Shown here piece after piece: positions 35,860-45,311 of a stretch of 64,000 nt of DNA. The notes beneath the pieces were generated by a model. That model searched no databases, was not told the DNA's origin, and saw only the letters and a list, made by a program, of their open reading frames with translations. Origin of the DNA: Algoriphagus sp. (GTDB lineage: Bacteria; Bacteroidota; Bacteroidia; Cytophagales; Cyclobacteriaceae); contig JAQSDM010000009.1 of assembly GCA_029945945.1 (NCBI GenBank), forward strand, positions 372,001 through 436,000. Direction: 5' to 3'. Both the position numbers and the translations under genes were made by a program. How positions within the stretch are numbered: position 1 is the first letter of the stretch; every line of letters starts with the position of its first letter.

Positions 35860-36957
35860 ATGTTCATCCCGATATCACAACCCTCCATTACCCAAAAAGA
35901 AATTGATTACGTAACTGACGCCGTCAAATCCACTTGGATCTCTTCATTAGGAAAATATATTGACCGCTTTGAGGCTGAATTCGCTCAATTTTGTGACACT
36001 CGATTTGCTGTCTGTGTTAGTAATGGTACAGTTGCCATTCAATTGTCCTTGGCCGCTCACGGTATCAAACAAGGCGATGAGGTGATTGTTCCCAATCTTT
36101 CCTTTATAGCCACAGCCAATGCAGTCTTACATTGTGGAGCTACTCCTGTATTTGCGGATATTGATCCTTTTCATTATTGTATGGATCCTGATTCTGTGGA
36201 AAAATTGATTACTCCCAAAACCAAGGCTATTATGCCTGTCCATTTATATGGGCATCCTGCCCCCATGGATAAATTATTGGAACTTGCGAATAAGTATGGC
36301 CTATGGGTAATTGAAGATGCAGCAGAAGCGCATGGAGCTACTGTACATGGAAAACGTGTAGGTTCTTGGGGTCATTGTGCTACCTTTTCTTTCTATGGAA
36401 ATAAAAACCTGACCACAGGTGAAGGAGGGATGATTACTACAGATGATGAAGATTTTTATAATAAGTGCAAGTATCTTCGAGACCATGCTATGAGTAAGGA
36501 AAAACGCTATTGGCATACAGAACCGGGATTCAACTTTCGGATGACCAATCTGCAGGCAGCATTAGGCTGTGCTCAATTGGAAAGGGTAGATGAAATTATG
36601 GCCAAAAGGCAATTGATTTTTCAATGGTATCAAAAACACCTAGGTTCAATAGAAGGAATTAGCATAAATCGAACCTCGGCTTGGGCAAGTAATGCTTATT
36701 GGTTAATTTGTCTGGAAAACCAAGATTGGGATCTTATAAAAAGAGATCAGTTCATGATAGAATTAAAAAAAAGAGGGGTGGATTCCAGACCCTTTTTCTA
36801 TCCAATGTCCGACATGCCTTATTTCTCGGAAGAGGTGTATACTCCACATACTCATGAGATATACCAAAAAGGAATTAACCTACCCACCTACTTTGATCTG
36901 ACAGAAGAACAAGTTGGTTTTGTATGTACTGTTGTGAAAAGCCTTTTAAATGCTTGA
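35860..36957 (+). CDS. DegT/DnrJ/EryC1/StrS sugar aminotransferase
   Basis: 365 residues. PLP-dependent enzyme that puts an amino group on a keto-sugar nucleotide. Visible: VSNGTVAIQLSLAAHGI, GDEVIVPNLSFIATANAV, VIEDAAEAHGAT and the PLP lysine in SFYGNKNLTTGEGGMI, then FRMTNLQAALGCAQL. The position next to an acyltransferase (36950) suggests a pair that makes an N-acylated amino sugar, of the PerA or similar type. Overlaps the next gene by 8 bases. Confidence 0.9.
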   Translation: MFIPISQPSITQKEIDYVTDAVKSTWISSLGKYIDRFEAEFAQFCDTRFAVCVSNGTVAIQLSLAAHGIKQGDEVIVPNLSFIATANAVLHCGATPVFADIDPFHYCMDPDSVEKLITPKTKAIMPVHLYGHPAPMDKLLELANKYGLWVIEDAAEAHGATVHGKRVGSWGHCATFSFYGNKNLTTGEGGMITTDDEDFYNKCKYLRDHAMSKEKRYWHTEPGFNFRMTNLQAALGCAQLERVDEIMAKRQLIFQWYQKHLGSIEGISINRTSAWASNAYWLICLENQDWDLIKRDQFMIELKKRGVDSRPFFYPMSDMPYFSEEVYTPHTHEIYQKGINLPTYFDLTEEQVGFVCTVVKSLLNA

Positions 36958-37597
36958 ACAATTAGTTTTATTTTATGAGGGATTGATCCGGAATATTGGA
37001 GGAGGACTTGGTCGAAAAGTCCGATATCAATATTACAAGAAGCGATTGGCAAGGTGCGGGGAAAATGTAAATATTGAAGAGGGTGTTTATTTTGAAAACC
37101 CAAAAGATATCGAGTTATCCAATAATATTTGGATTGATAAGCAGGCCATTTTAATTGCAGGGGCTTTTAATTCAGTAAATAGAAAGTATCATCAAAAAGG
37201 GGAATCTATAATTCCTTGGGGTAAACTTTTGATTGATGATGGGGTACATCTGGCTCCTCAAACAGTTATTCAAGCACATGGTGGTTTGAGAATTGGGAAA
37301 AATGTCACTATAGCTGCTGGAGCAAAAGTATATACGCTATCCCATCATTATAAAAATTTGGAGGATGTCACTGACTCGAAGCGTTATAGCTTTTCAAGTA
37401 TGGCAGCTCGAGAAGATCAATTTATGATAGTAGGAAATGTGATTATAGGAAATAATGCGGCCGTTGGTTTGAATTCAGTTATTCTACCGGGTACCACAGT
37501 TCCTGAAGGAACATGGATAGGGGTTTTGAGTAATCCAAACAATCAACCGCTTACCCCGAATTCAGTTTTTTCATCATTGAAAATCAATAATGAGTAA
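36950..37597 (+). CDS. hexapeptide-repeat acyltransferase
   Basis: 215 residues with beta-helix repeats (VNIEEGVYFENPKDIELSNNIWID; LLIDDGVHLAPQTVIQAHGGLRIGKNVTIAAGAKVYTLSHHYKN; MIVGNVIIGNNAAVGLNSVILPGTTVPEGTWIGV). Same general fold as the protein at 28704 but not a close copy. It overlaps the upstream aminotransferase and the downstream glycosyltransferase genes by 8 bases each. Confidence 0.85.
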   Translation: MLEQLVLFYEGLIRNIGGGLGRKVRYQYYKKRLARCGENVNIEEGVYFENPKDIELSNNIWIDKQAILIAGAFNSVNRKYHQKGESIIPWGKLLIDDGVHLAPQTVIQAHGGLRIGKNVTIAAGAKVYTLSHHYKNLEDVTDSKRYSFSSMAAREDQFMIVGNVIIGNNAAVGLNSVILPGTTVPEGTWIGVLSNPNNQPLTPNSVFSSLKINNE

Positions 37598-38729
37598 AAT
37601 TTTGTATTTGTCTCCAGGCTGTTTTGATAAAGGCGGCATCAGTCGCTATAACCGCTATCAGATTCGTGCCTTGAGAGAATTGAAAGGTGAGAATAATGTG
37701 AAGGTGATCTCCTTGCTGGGTAGATCAGAGGGTGATTTTGAAGATGATTTCACCATAGATTGGCAGGGTTGGGGTGCAAATACGCTCAGTAAACTGGCTT
37801 TTACTTTTCAGTTTTTAAAGATACTTCGTTCTTGGAAGCCGGATATAATTTGGCTAGGCCATGTAAACTTGACTGAATTATTAGTACGATTCAATATTCT
37901 GGGAAAATACACCTCCGTGCTCAACGTCTATGGTTTGGAAGTATGGTCCGGTCTTAGACCGAAGGTAGAGGAAGGTTTCAAAAAAGTGGATTATGTGATT
38001 GCAGACTGCCAATTTACCCAACGCTATGTAGAGGAAGAAGGCACAAGGCCAAAAGGTTCTGTTGAGGTCATTTGGGATTGTGTAGACCTGGAAAAATTCC
38101 GACCTTTTTCAATTGAAGAACAGCAAGACTTTTATAAAAATTATAATTTACCAAATCCATCAGAAAAGCCATGGCTATTGACCTTAGGCAGATTGTCTTT
38201 TGCAGCAGCCCACAAGGGCTATGAGCGGTTATTGGAAGTATTTGCCAAAGCAGCCCACCTCAATCAAGAAATAATCCTAGTTTTTGCAGGAAAGGGGGAT
38301 ATGGTTGATTTCCTCAAGTCTGAAGCAAATCGCTTAGGTGTGGCTGATCGAGTATATTTCTCCGGCATGGTGCATGAAGTGGATATGCCAAAGTTTTATT
38401 CTGCTGCCAGCATCTTCTCATTAGTATCCGATCGAGGAGTAGGAAGAGGAGAAGGAATTCCTTTAACCCCACTTGAGGCGATGGCTTGCGGTACTGCGAT
38501 AATAGTCGGAAATCAGGATGGCTCCCAGGAAGCAATATTTGAAGATAAAAATGGGTTTTGTATTGATTCTTTAGATTTGGCACAACATGCTCAAGTAATT
38601 CGGTCTTTATTATCAGATCCGGATTTATTAGAAAAGAAATCCCAGGCTGCCAACCTAGTTGCCCATAAGTATTTTTCCTTCGAAACTTTCAAAGTTAAAC
38701 ACCAAGAATTCTTGGGAAAAATAAAATGA
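37590..38729 (+). CDS. glycosyltransferase, GT4 family
   Basis: 379 residues. Begins ILYLSPGCFDKGGISRYNRYQIRAL; donor domain LLTLGRLSFAAAHKGYERLLEVFAKA, LVFAGKGDMVDFLKSEA, VYFSGMVHEVDMPKFYSAASIF and EGIPLTPLEAMACGTAIIVGNQDGSQEAI with the E-x7-E motif. A standard retaining GT4 enzyme. It overlaps the polymerase gene by 4 bases. Confidence 0.92.
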   Translation: MSKILYLSPGCFDKGGISRYNRYQIRALRELKGENNVKVISLLGRSEGDFEDDFTIDWQGWGANTLSKLAFTFQFLKILRSWKPDIIWLGHVNLTELLVRFNILGKYTSVLNVYGLEVWSGLRPKVEEGFKKVDYVIADCQFTQRYVEEEGTRPKGSVEVIWDCVDLEKFRPFSIEEQQDFYKNYNLPNPSEKPWLLTLGRLSFAAAHKGYERLLEVFAKAAHLNQEIILVFAGKGDMVDFLKSEANRLGVADRVYFSGMVHEVDMPKFYSAASIFSLVSDRGVGRGEGIPLTPLEAMACGTAIIVGNQDGSQEAIFEDKNGFCIDSLDLAQHAQVIRSLLSDPDLLEKKSQAANLVAHKYFSFETFKVKHQEFLGKIK

Positions 38730-40033
38730 CTGCAATCTTTGCATTTATAGCTTTTTTCTTTTTTGCCTATCGCTTGATTAAGCGTATAGGGAAAGGATTT
38801 CCGATTTTTGAGTTGGTGGTGACGCTCTATTTGTTGCAATATGTGATTACAGCCCATCTAGAATACAGTTGGAATTGGGAAAACACAATGGCCGTGGAAG
38901 AGTCGGAATACCTTCTTTTTGCCCTACTAGCTGTGCTTTCTTTTGCGTTTGGTCTATTGAAGGTTAAGAATAAGATTGAAATTAAACAGTTCTACATCCC
39001 ATCTAATTTAGCTTCTAAATTGGGAAGAGCTTTGGTTCTAATTGGCTTTGCAGGAGATGTGGGAATGATAATACTTCCTGATACTGTACATTCAATATTG
39101 AATTTTTTCACCCTATTTAAAACAATAGGAGTATATGCTTTGATTTTTTCAGAAAAAAAGTTAGACAAGATTATTATAGCCGTTTTCACTCTTCAGATTG
39201 CTTTATCGGCTATTCTTAATGCACTATTGATTGAATTTATAGTATTTGGGATCTTTTTTGCGATGTTTTATACGATTAAGTACAAAATCTCAAATCCTAT
39301 TAAATATGGGTTTATTGTAGCTTCTTTCTTATTTATTACAATTTACCAAGGAGTAAAAGCGGATTACAGAAAACTAGTTTGGGAAAATGAAGTTTCCTTT
39401 TCTGACAAAATTGCGATTTTAGGATCACTAATTTCATTTGAATCCTTTTCGGATGCAACTAGTTCTAATGTTCAAGATAATGAATCGCTGCTTCAAACTA
39501 TTCATCGTTTAAACCAAGGATGGCAAACCTCTAAAGTGATAGATCAAGTGCCAGCAGTAGTCCCTTTTCAAAATGGGGCAGAATTCGTGAATGATATGAT
39601 CTCATCCTTTGTGCCGAGATTCTTATGGCCTAATAAGCGTACAGTAAATGATTATCAGCGGTTTAATTATTTTACGGGATACTCATTAAATAGTAGAACA
39701 GCAATGTCAATTGGAGTAATAGGAGATTTCTATATCAATTTTGGTAAGATCGGCACTTGTTTGATGATGTTTGTTTTCGGTTTGTCAATTGCAAAACTAA
39801 GTAAGTGGTTCTTTCGAAAATTTATTTTTACGAACCCGATAAACCTCATATGGCTACCTTTTATTTTCAGCTATTTAATTAGGCCAGGAAATGAATTTTA
39901 CATGGTAGTTAACCATTTGATTAAAGCTCTGGTTGTTTTATGGTTTGTGTTTAAGGTGATTTATCCTAAGCTGAATTTGATGAAATATTATTGGATAGAT
40001 TACTACAAGAGTCAAGAAGTAATGATTGAATAA
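38726..40033 (+). CDS. Wzy-like repeat-unit polymerase (predicted)
   Basis: 435 residues with about ten membrane segments and a long periplasmic loop near residues 215-330 (YRKLVWENEVSFSDKIAI through SFVPRFLWPNKRTVNDYQRF), the architecture of O-antigen/capsule polymerases. The short motif LWPNKRTVNDYQRFNYFTG is common in the EpsG/OtnA-like group of Bacteroidota. No other gene in the window fits the polymerase role, and the Wzx flippase and Wzc regulator require one. Confidence 0.75.
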   Translation: MTAIFAFIAFFFFAYRLIKRIGKGFPIFELVVTLYLLQYVITAHLEYSWNWENTMAVEESEYLLFALLAVLSFAFGLLKVKNKIEIKQFYIPSNLASKLGRALVLIGFAGDVGMIILPDTVHSILNFFTLFKTIGVYALIFSEKKLDKIIIAVFTLQIALSAILNALLIEFIVFGIFFAMFYTIKYKISNPIKYGFIVASFLFITIYQGVKADYRKLVWENEVSFSDKIAILGSLISFESFSDATSSNVQDNESLLQTIHRLNQGWQTSKVIDQVPAVVPFQNGAEFVNDMISSFVPRFLWPNKRTVNDYQRFNYFTGYSLNSRTAMSIGVIGDFYINFGKIGTCLMMFVFGLSIAKLSKWFFRKFIFTNPINLIWLPFIFSYLIRPGNEFYMVVNHLIKALVVLWFVFKVIYPKLNLMKYYWIDYYKSQEVMIE

Positions 40034-40172
40034 ATGTAAATTTTCAGATTAAGATTTTTATTTTTTTAGGTGTATTTCCAACCTGTTGATATGGAGTGAA
40101 CATGACAAAATCAATTTTTTATCCCTGTTAATTTTTTTCACAAGTTCTTTGAACCGTACCAGGAGTAGGCTA

Positions 40173-41327
40173 ATGAATAACAAAAAAAAGAAAGTTCTCC
40201 TTTTCATAGATTGGTTTTTGCCTGGTAACAAAGCCGGAGGGCCTGTTACTTCCAATGTCAATATGGTGGAGCAACTTAGGTCGGAGTCGGATTTTTTTAT
40301 CCTCACGAGAAATACCGATTACTGTGAAGAGAAAGCCTATGAATCAATACCTCCAAATCAATGGACTCAGTTTAAGGAAGGGGTATCAATATTTTATTTT
40401 TCAAATGAGTTCCTGACTATTTCAAACCTAAGAAAAGTTGCATTAGAAGTCAAATGCGATCATTGGTACATTAATGGGATTTATTCGAAGTACTTTTCTA
40501 TTCTTCCGCTATTTCTATCCCGATTTAATAAAGACATGCGGACTACAGTCTCAGCAAGAGGAATGCTTTCGCCTCATGCATTAGCTGTAAAACCTTTGAA
40601 GAAGAAAATTTTGCTCGGAGTTTTTAAAACCATGGGCTTCTACCGGAATGTGGGGTTTCATGCTACAAATGAAACAGAAGCTGTTGAAATAGCCAGGCAA
40701 GTTGGCAGGAACAAAGGCATTCAGGTAGCTCCTAATCTTTCAAAATCTGTTGTTTCTGAAAAACCAAAAGAAACGAATAAAATTACGGGAGTTCTAAAAC
40801 TGATAAGCCTTGCCCGTATTTCTCCGGAAAAGAACACATTGGGTGCATTGGAAATATTGTCTGGGTGTTTAAATCATTCTATTCAAATTGATTTCTATGG
40901 ACAGCCATATGACTTGAATTACCAAAATGAATGCGAGGAAATAGTCAGAAGTTTACCGAAAAACATCCGGGTAATTTTCCATGGGAGCATTTCTCCCGAT
41001 CTAATACCGGTTGTTTTGCAAAAAACACATTTTCTGTTTTTACCAACACGTGGAGAGAATTTTGGCCATTCCATTTTAGAATCGCTCCTGTCTGGTTGCC
41101 CGGCAATAATTTCCGACCAAACTCCCTGGAAAGATCTGGAAGAGAAGGGAATTGGTTGGGACATCCCCCTTTCTGAACCGGAGAAATTTATTCAGGCAAT
41201 TGAAACTGCCGCTGCCATGGATCAGGAAACTTACAATAAGATGAGTCAGGCTGCTTTTGAATTTGCACGGGATTTCACGAGTAATCCGGAAGTATTGGAA
41301 GCTAACCGGAGACTTTTTGGAATTTGA
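40173..41327 (+). CDS. glycosyltransferase, GT4 family
   Basis: About 384 residues from the ATG at 40173 (MNNKKKKVLLFIDWFLPGNKAGGP); an in-frame TTG at 40086 would add 29 residues that look non-conserved. Contains VSARGMLSPHALAVKPLKKK, the donor-domain ARISPEKNTLGALEIL, IDFYGQPYD and PTRGENFGHSILESLLSGCPAIISDQTPW with the E-x7-E motif. GC rises again from here on. It is followed by a WcaF-like acetyltransferase. Confidence 0.9.
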   Translation: MNNKKKKVLLFIDWFLPGNKAGGPVTSNVNMVEQLRSESDFFILTRNTDYCEEKAYESIPPNQWTQFKEGVSIFYFSNEFLTISNLRKVALEVKCDHWYINGIYSKYFSILPLFLSRFNKDMRTTVSARGMLSPHALAVKPLKKKILLGVFKTMGFYRNVGFHATNETEAVEIARQVGRNKGIQVAPNLSKSVVSEKPKETNKITGVLKLISLARISPEKNTLGALEILSGCLNHSIQIDFYGQPYDLNYQNECEEIVRSLPKNIRVIFHGSISPDLIPVVLQKTHFLFLPTRGENFGHSILESLLSGCPAIISDQTPWKDLEEKGIGWDIPLSEPEKFIQAIETAAAMDQETYNKMSQAAFEFARDFTSNPEVLEANRRLFGI

Positions 41328-41396
41328 CCTTTGAAGTATTTAGAACCTCGAATGTCTTGAAGTTAAGATGGTTACAAAGTCAGGCAAATTCGTGAT

Positions 41397-41954
41397 ATGA
41401 CATTGATGAAAACAGATCTATCCTTATTCAAAAATGATGATTATCAACCCGGGTCTGCCCCGAAAAGGTTGACTTGGTATTTGGCAAACCGATTATTTCT
41501 GAATACGAGTATCCTGTTTCCATCATCTTTCAAATCGTGGCTTTTAACCCTTTTTGGGGCAAAAATCGGGAGAGGTGTTGTTATCAAGCCAAATGTAAAT
41601 ATCAAATATCCCTGGTTTCTGACGATTGGGGAGTATTGCTGGATCGGAGAGAATGTCTGGATTGATAATCTGGCGCAGGTTACGATAGGTTCTCATGTTT
41701 GTATTTCACAGGGAGCCTTGTTGCTTACCGGAAATCATGATTATAAAAAAGAAAGCTTTGATTTGATCACGGGAGAGATAGTTCTTGAAGACGGAGTTTG
41801 GATAGGAGCGAAGTCGGTGGTTTGTCCCGGTGTGAGATGTTTTTCTCATTCTGTTTTGGCAGTGGGTTCTGTCGCTTCCAAAGATTTGCAGGCTTTTGAA
41901 ATTTATCAGGGAAATCCTGCCCTGCCCGTCAGGAAAAGAGTGATTTCTGAATAG
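41397..41954 (+). CDS. WcaF-like colanic-acid-type acetyltransferase
   Basis: 185 residues. The N-terminal KRLTWYLANRLFLNTSILFPSSFKSWLLTLFGAKIGRGVVIKPNVNIKYPWFLTIGEYCWIGENVWIDN is characteristic of WcaF-type O-acetyltransferases, followed by hexapeptide repeats and HVCISQGALLLTGNHDYK. It pairs with the glycosyltransferase upstream, as in many Bacteroidota polymer clusters. Confidence 0.88.
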   Translation: MTLMKTDLSLFKNDDYQPGSAPKRLTWYLANRLFLNTSILFPSSFKSWLLTLFGAKIGRGVVIKPNVNIKYPWFLTIGEYCWIGENVWIDNLAQVTIGSHVCISQGALLLTGNHDYKKESFDLITGEIVLEDGVWIGAKSVVCPGVRCFSHSVLAVGSVASKDLQAFEIYQGNPALPVRKRVISE

Positions 41955-42246
41955 ACGCTGGTAGGGATTTGCATTCCCGACCTCATATAAAAAGAATTTG
42001 TAATTCTACCACGGCGGGTAAGTCTGGAAAATCGCGATGACTTCAATAAACCCCATCATTGAACAAATCATAACTTTTACCGCTTTACACTTAACTACTA
42101 ACGCTTAACTTTTACCGCTTTTCGCTTACCATTTTAACGTTTACTGCTTAATAATTCTCGCTTAGCTACTTATTCTTAACGTTTACCGCTTAACCCATAA
42201 GCTTTTATACTTACCATTTATCTTCATTTTTCGAACTCTCCAATCC
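41955..42246. repeat. intergenic tract with CTTAACGTTTACCGC words
   Basis: Contains CCACGGCGGGTAAGTCTGG (42009-42027), a motif also found at 15165, 24413 and 24657, and then (about 42085-42205) a low-complexity run of CTTAACTTTTACCGC and TTACCGCTTAAC words like those at 25905-26045. Confidence 0.6.
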
Positions 42247-43002
42247 TTGAAAGTTTCTATCATAACAGTAACCTATAATTCAGATGCTACGCTTCAGCAT
42301 ACGATTGATAGCATTGCCTATCAGGACTATCCTGATATTGAGTATATTATTGTGGATGGTAATTCCACTGATAAGACGGTTTCAATTATTCAAGACAATT
42401 CAGCCATCGTTTCTCTTTGGATTTCCGAACCTGATACCGGGCTCTATGATGCTATGAATAAAGGAATCAGGATGGCTACAGGTGATATCGTGGGGATAAT
42501 TAACTCGGATGATTTTTACCATAGAGTGGATGCTATCTCCCAGATTGTTCAGGCATTTGAGGATTCCGGAGAGCAAAGTGTTTACACGGATATCCGGTTT
42601 GTGAATCCCGATAATCTTGACAAGACTGTCAGATATTATAATTCCAAACGGTTCAGTCTCCGTAAATTAAAACGAGGTATTATGCCTGCACATCCCACTT
42701 TTTTCACCTATCGGAAAAATTTTGAAAAGTTCGGGTATTATAGAACAGACTATAAAATTGCTGCTGATTTCGAATTGCTGGTTAGATTCCTGCACAAGCA
42801 TAAACTGGGGCATCACTACCTTCCCATAGACCTGATGAAGATGCGGACAGGCGGTTTGAGCACAAAGTCCTGGAAAAGTAATTACATTATCAATCAGGAA
42901 AATTACAGAGCCTGTAAAGAAAATGGATTGGACACTAATTATCTATTGTTGTATTCCAGGTATTTTAAAAAATTATTAGAGTTTTTCCCAGCTTTGTTTT
43001 GA
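42247..43002 (+). CDS. family 2 glycosyltransferase
   Basis: 251 residues. VSIITVTYNSDATLQHTIDSIAYQDYPDIEYIIVDGNSTDKT, then EPDTGLYDAMNKGIRMATGDIVGIINSDDFY with the metal-binding D-D, are textbook GT2 (WcaA/WbbD-like) motifs. Starts with TTG; no suitable ATG precedes it. Its stop overlaps the TTG start of wzi (TTGA). Confidence 0.92.
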   Translation: MKVSIITVTYNSDATLQHTIDSIAYQDYPDIEYIIVDGNSTDKTVSIIQDNSAIVSLWISEPDTGLYDAMNKGIRMATGDIVGIINSDDFYHRVDAISQIVQAFEDSGEQSVYTDIRFVNPDNLDKTVRYYNSKRFSLRKLKRGIMPAHPTFFTYRKNFEKFGYYRTDYKIAADFELLVRFLHKHKLGHHYLPIDLMKMRTGGLSTKSWKSNYIINQENYRACKENGLDTNYLLLYSRYFKKLLEFFPALF

Positions 43003-44666
43003 AACCAATCATTTTTCTTTTTTTTCTGATTTTGCCTTTATTTCTGACTGCTCAGACGATTCCGGCTGGTTTTCCTATACTCGAGGAATATTTGAGGCGA
43101 ACGCAGTTGAGAGCTATTGAGGATATTAACAGTTCATTTTCATTACGACCTATCTCAAGTCCGGATACGACTCTGTATGGATTGACTCAGGAATTTGAAG
43201 TTCCTGTGCGGGGGTTAGAAGTTGGATTGCTCCCATCTTTTGCTACAGTAAGATTATTAACAAAAAGACCTTATGGCTGGGGAGATTATGGGATGATTCC
43301 CAATCCCGGATTGCAAACGCTGATTTCCGGTGGTGTTCAGTTAAAATACAAGTTTTTAAATCTGACGCTGAGGCCGGAATTGGTTTTGGCTCAAAACAAG
43401 GGTTTTGAAACAAACCTGAATCAGTTTTCCGGTTCAGAAATCAGAAATAAATTTCTAATATGGAATTACGGCGATTTCCCGGAACGATTTGCCGACAATG
43501 GATATGCTAAACTTTGGTGGGGACAGTCTAAACTCACCGCTCAATATGGTGCGTTTGAGATGGGAGTTTCCACTCAAAATATCTGGTGGGGACCTGGTCA
43601 GTTTAATGCCCTGACTTTTTCAAATAATGCTCAGGGATTTCCTCATTTTACTCTGAATACCACCAAACCTGCAAAGACTTTTATTGGGAATTTTGAAACC
43701 CAACTGATCATTGGAAGGCTGGAGAATTCAGGTCTTGATCCATCCCAATATCCGGAATTGAATGACATTTATTTCATTCCTTTTTCAGGTGACTGGAGAT
43801 ACCTGAATGCACTGACTTTCACCTACAATCCCAAGTGGGTCCCGGGACTGTTTTTGGGTATGAACCGGACTTTCCAGCAATACAGTGAGTCAATGGGAAC
43901 AGGGTTTTTGGCCTACTTCCCGGTTTTCGAACCCTTCACAAAATCAAATTATGGATTTGACAGAGATGCTGAAGGGCAGAGTCAGCAGATATCCATTTTT
44001 GGCCGATGGGTGTTCCCAAAAGTTAAAAATGAAATCTATTTTGAATATGGCAGAAGAGACCATTCAATAAATTGGAGGGAATTTGTTTTGAATCCGGAAC
44101 ATGCAAGAGCGTATATTCTTGGCTTTACTCAACTCTTTGAAGTTCCGCAGATAAATAAAACAATTCAGGTCAGAGGGGAAATAACTCATCAGCAGGAATC
44201 AGTAAACAGATACATCAGATATGGCGGAATATCAGGAGGCCTGGGGGGAGGGTTATCCTGGCATTCTCATACTCCATCAAGAGGGTTTGTTCAGAACGGT
44301 CAGCCTTTGGGTGTTGGAATAGGAGTCGGCTCAAATGTACAGGCCGTGGAAATTTCTTTAGTTGATAAGTTGGATAAAATGGGTGTCCTCATTGAGCGAC
44401 TCGCAAATAACCAGGATTTTTACAACAAAGCACAGCTTAAGAATACCGAGCGTCAGCCTTGGGTAGACCTTTCCCTTGGGTTTCTTTTTGATAAACAATT
44501 TGATCAACTGCTCCTGAGTTCGAAACTCCAACTAATTCATGCCCGGAATTACCAATGGCAGGTTGCTCCGGAAAGCACCCCTGATTTTCCGGTAGGGGAA
44601 AACCTGACAAGTATAATGGGGCAGGTGAGTGTTATTTATTTTTGGAAGGGAAAAGAAGGGAGATAG
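42999..44666 (+). CDS. wzi: capsule assembly Wzi-family protein
   Basis: 555 residues with a signal peptide (KPIIFLFFLILPLFLTAQ) and a long beta-barrel-type sequence. Family stretches: NTTKPAKTFIGNFETQLIIGRLENSG, WWGPGQFNALTFSNNAQGFPHFTLN, and FEYGRRDHSINWREFVLNPEHARAYILGF. Wzi proteins sit in the outer membrane and help attach capsule to the surface, so the polymer is probably cell-associated. The TTG start overlaps the stop of the upstream gene, showing coupled translation. Confidence 0.92.
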   Translation: MKPIIFLFFLILPLFLTAQTIPAGFPILEEYLRRTQLRAIEDINSSFSLRPISSPDTTLYGLTQEFEVPVRGLEVGLLPSFATVRLLTKRPYGWGDYGMIPNPGLQTLISGGVQLKYKFLNLTLRPELVLAQNKGFETNLNQFSGSEIRNKFLIWNYGDFPERFADNGYAKLWWGQSKLTAQYGAFEMGVSTQNIWWGPGQFNALTFSNNAQGFPHFTLNTTKPAKTFIGNFETQLIIGRLENSGLDPSQYPELNDIYFIPFSGDWRYLNALTFTYNPKWVPGLFLGMNRTFQQYSESMGTGFLAYFPVFEPFTKSNYGFDRDAEGQSQQISIFGRWVFPKVKNEIYFEYGRRDHSINWREFVLNPEHARAYILGFTQLFEVPQINKTIQVRGEITHQQESVNRYIRYGGISGGLGGGLSWHSHTPSRGFVQNGQPLGVGIGVGSNVQAVEISLVDKLDKMGVLIERLANNQDFYNKAQLKNTERQPWVDLSLGFLFDKQFDQLLLSSKLQLIHARNYQWQVAPESTPDFPVGENLTSIMGQVSVIYFWKGKEGR

Positions 44667-45311
44667 GCTTCCCGAAATAAAGTCGGCTTCGCCTCATGAG
44701 ATAGGCCTTCGGCGAGAAAAAAGTGAAAATTGAAAACTGAGGTGTTTTTTTGTTACACAGAGTTTCACTGAGGTATCACAGAGACTCACTGAGTTTTTAC
44801 AAAAAATTTTATAAGGTTTGTTTTAAAGGCACAACCGAGGTTTTTAAGCAACTCATTGAGCAATTTTTATGAGACCCCAACTATTTTAACCTCTGTGAAT
44901 CTCTGGTTTTTCTCGGAGAGTCTCGGTGTAATCTTAGCCGAAGAATCAAAAATAACGTAAGGTCCTTTTTCATTTCAAATTTTTCAGTAAAAATTAAAGC
45001 CCGTTTTTTTTGTTTCACCTTGGTAAAAAATCCTTTTTCAGAGCTCAACCTGGTTACCCAATTTGATACTCAATTACGCAATTGAGGAAAAAATCAACGA
45101 ATTCATGGATTATAAATTCACTTATGCACTCTTTCATAAAATAATTTTAGTTGCTACTAATTTGAAGTTCAAATTCGATCGGAAACACTTTAACCAGTTT
45201 ATTTTGCACTTAGTATTTTTAGATTTTGCTCTGCTTTTTTAAATAATTCGTAATGGCAAGGCAATTGTTATATAAATAATTAAATTCGTCCACGCTTAAA
45301 CCAACTTTAAT
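44667..45311. other. intergenic region with repeat remnant
   Basis: 645 bases with no gene. From about 44750 to 44940 it has words like TTACACAGAGTTTCACTGAG and CCTCTGTGAATCTCTGG on either side, resembling the ends of the GxxExxY cassette at 23894-24390 but with no ORF between them. The right half is plain AT-rich sequence and presumably holds the promoter for the next gene. Confidence 0.5.
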
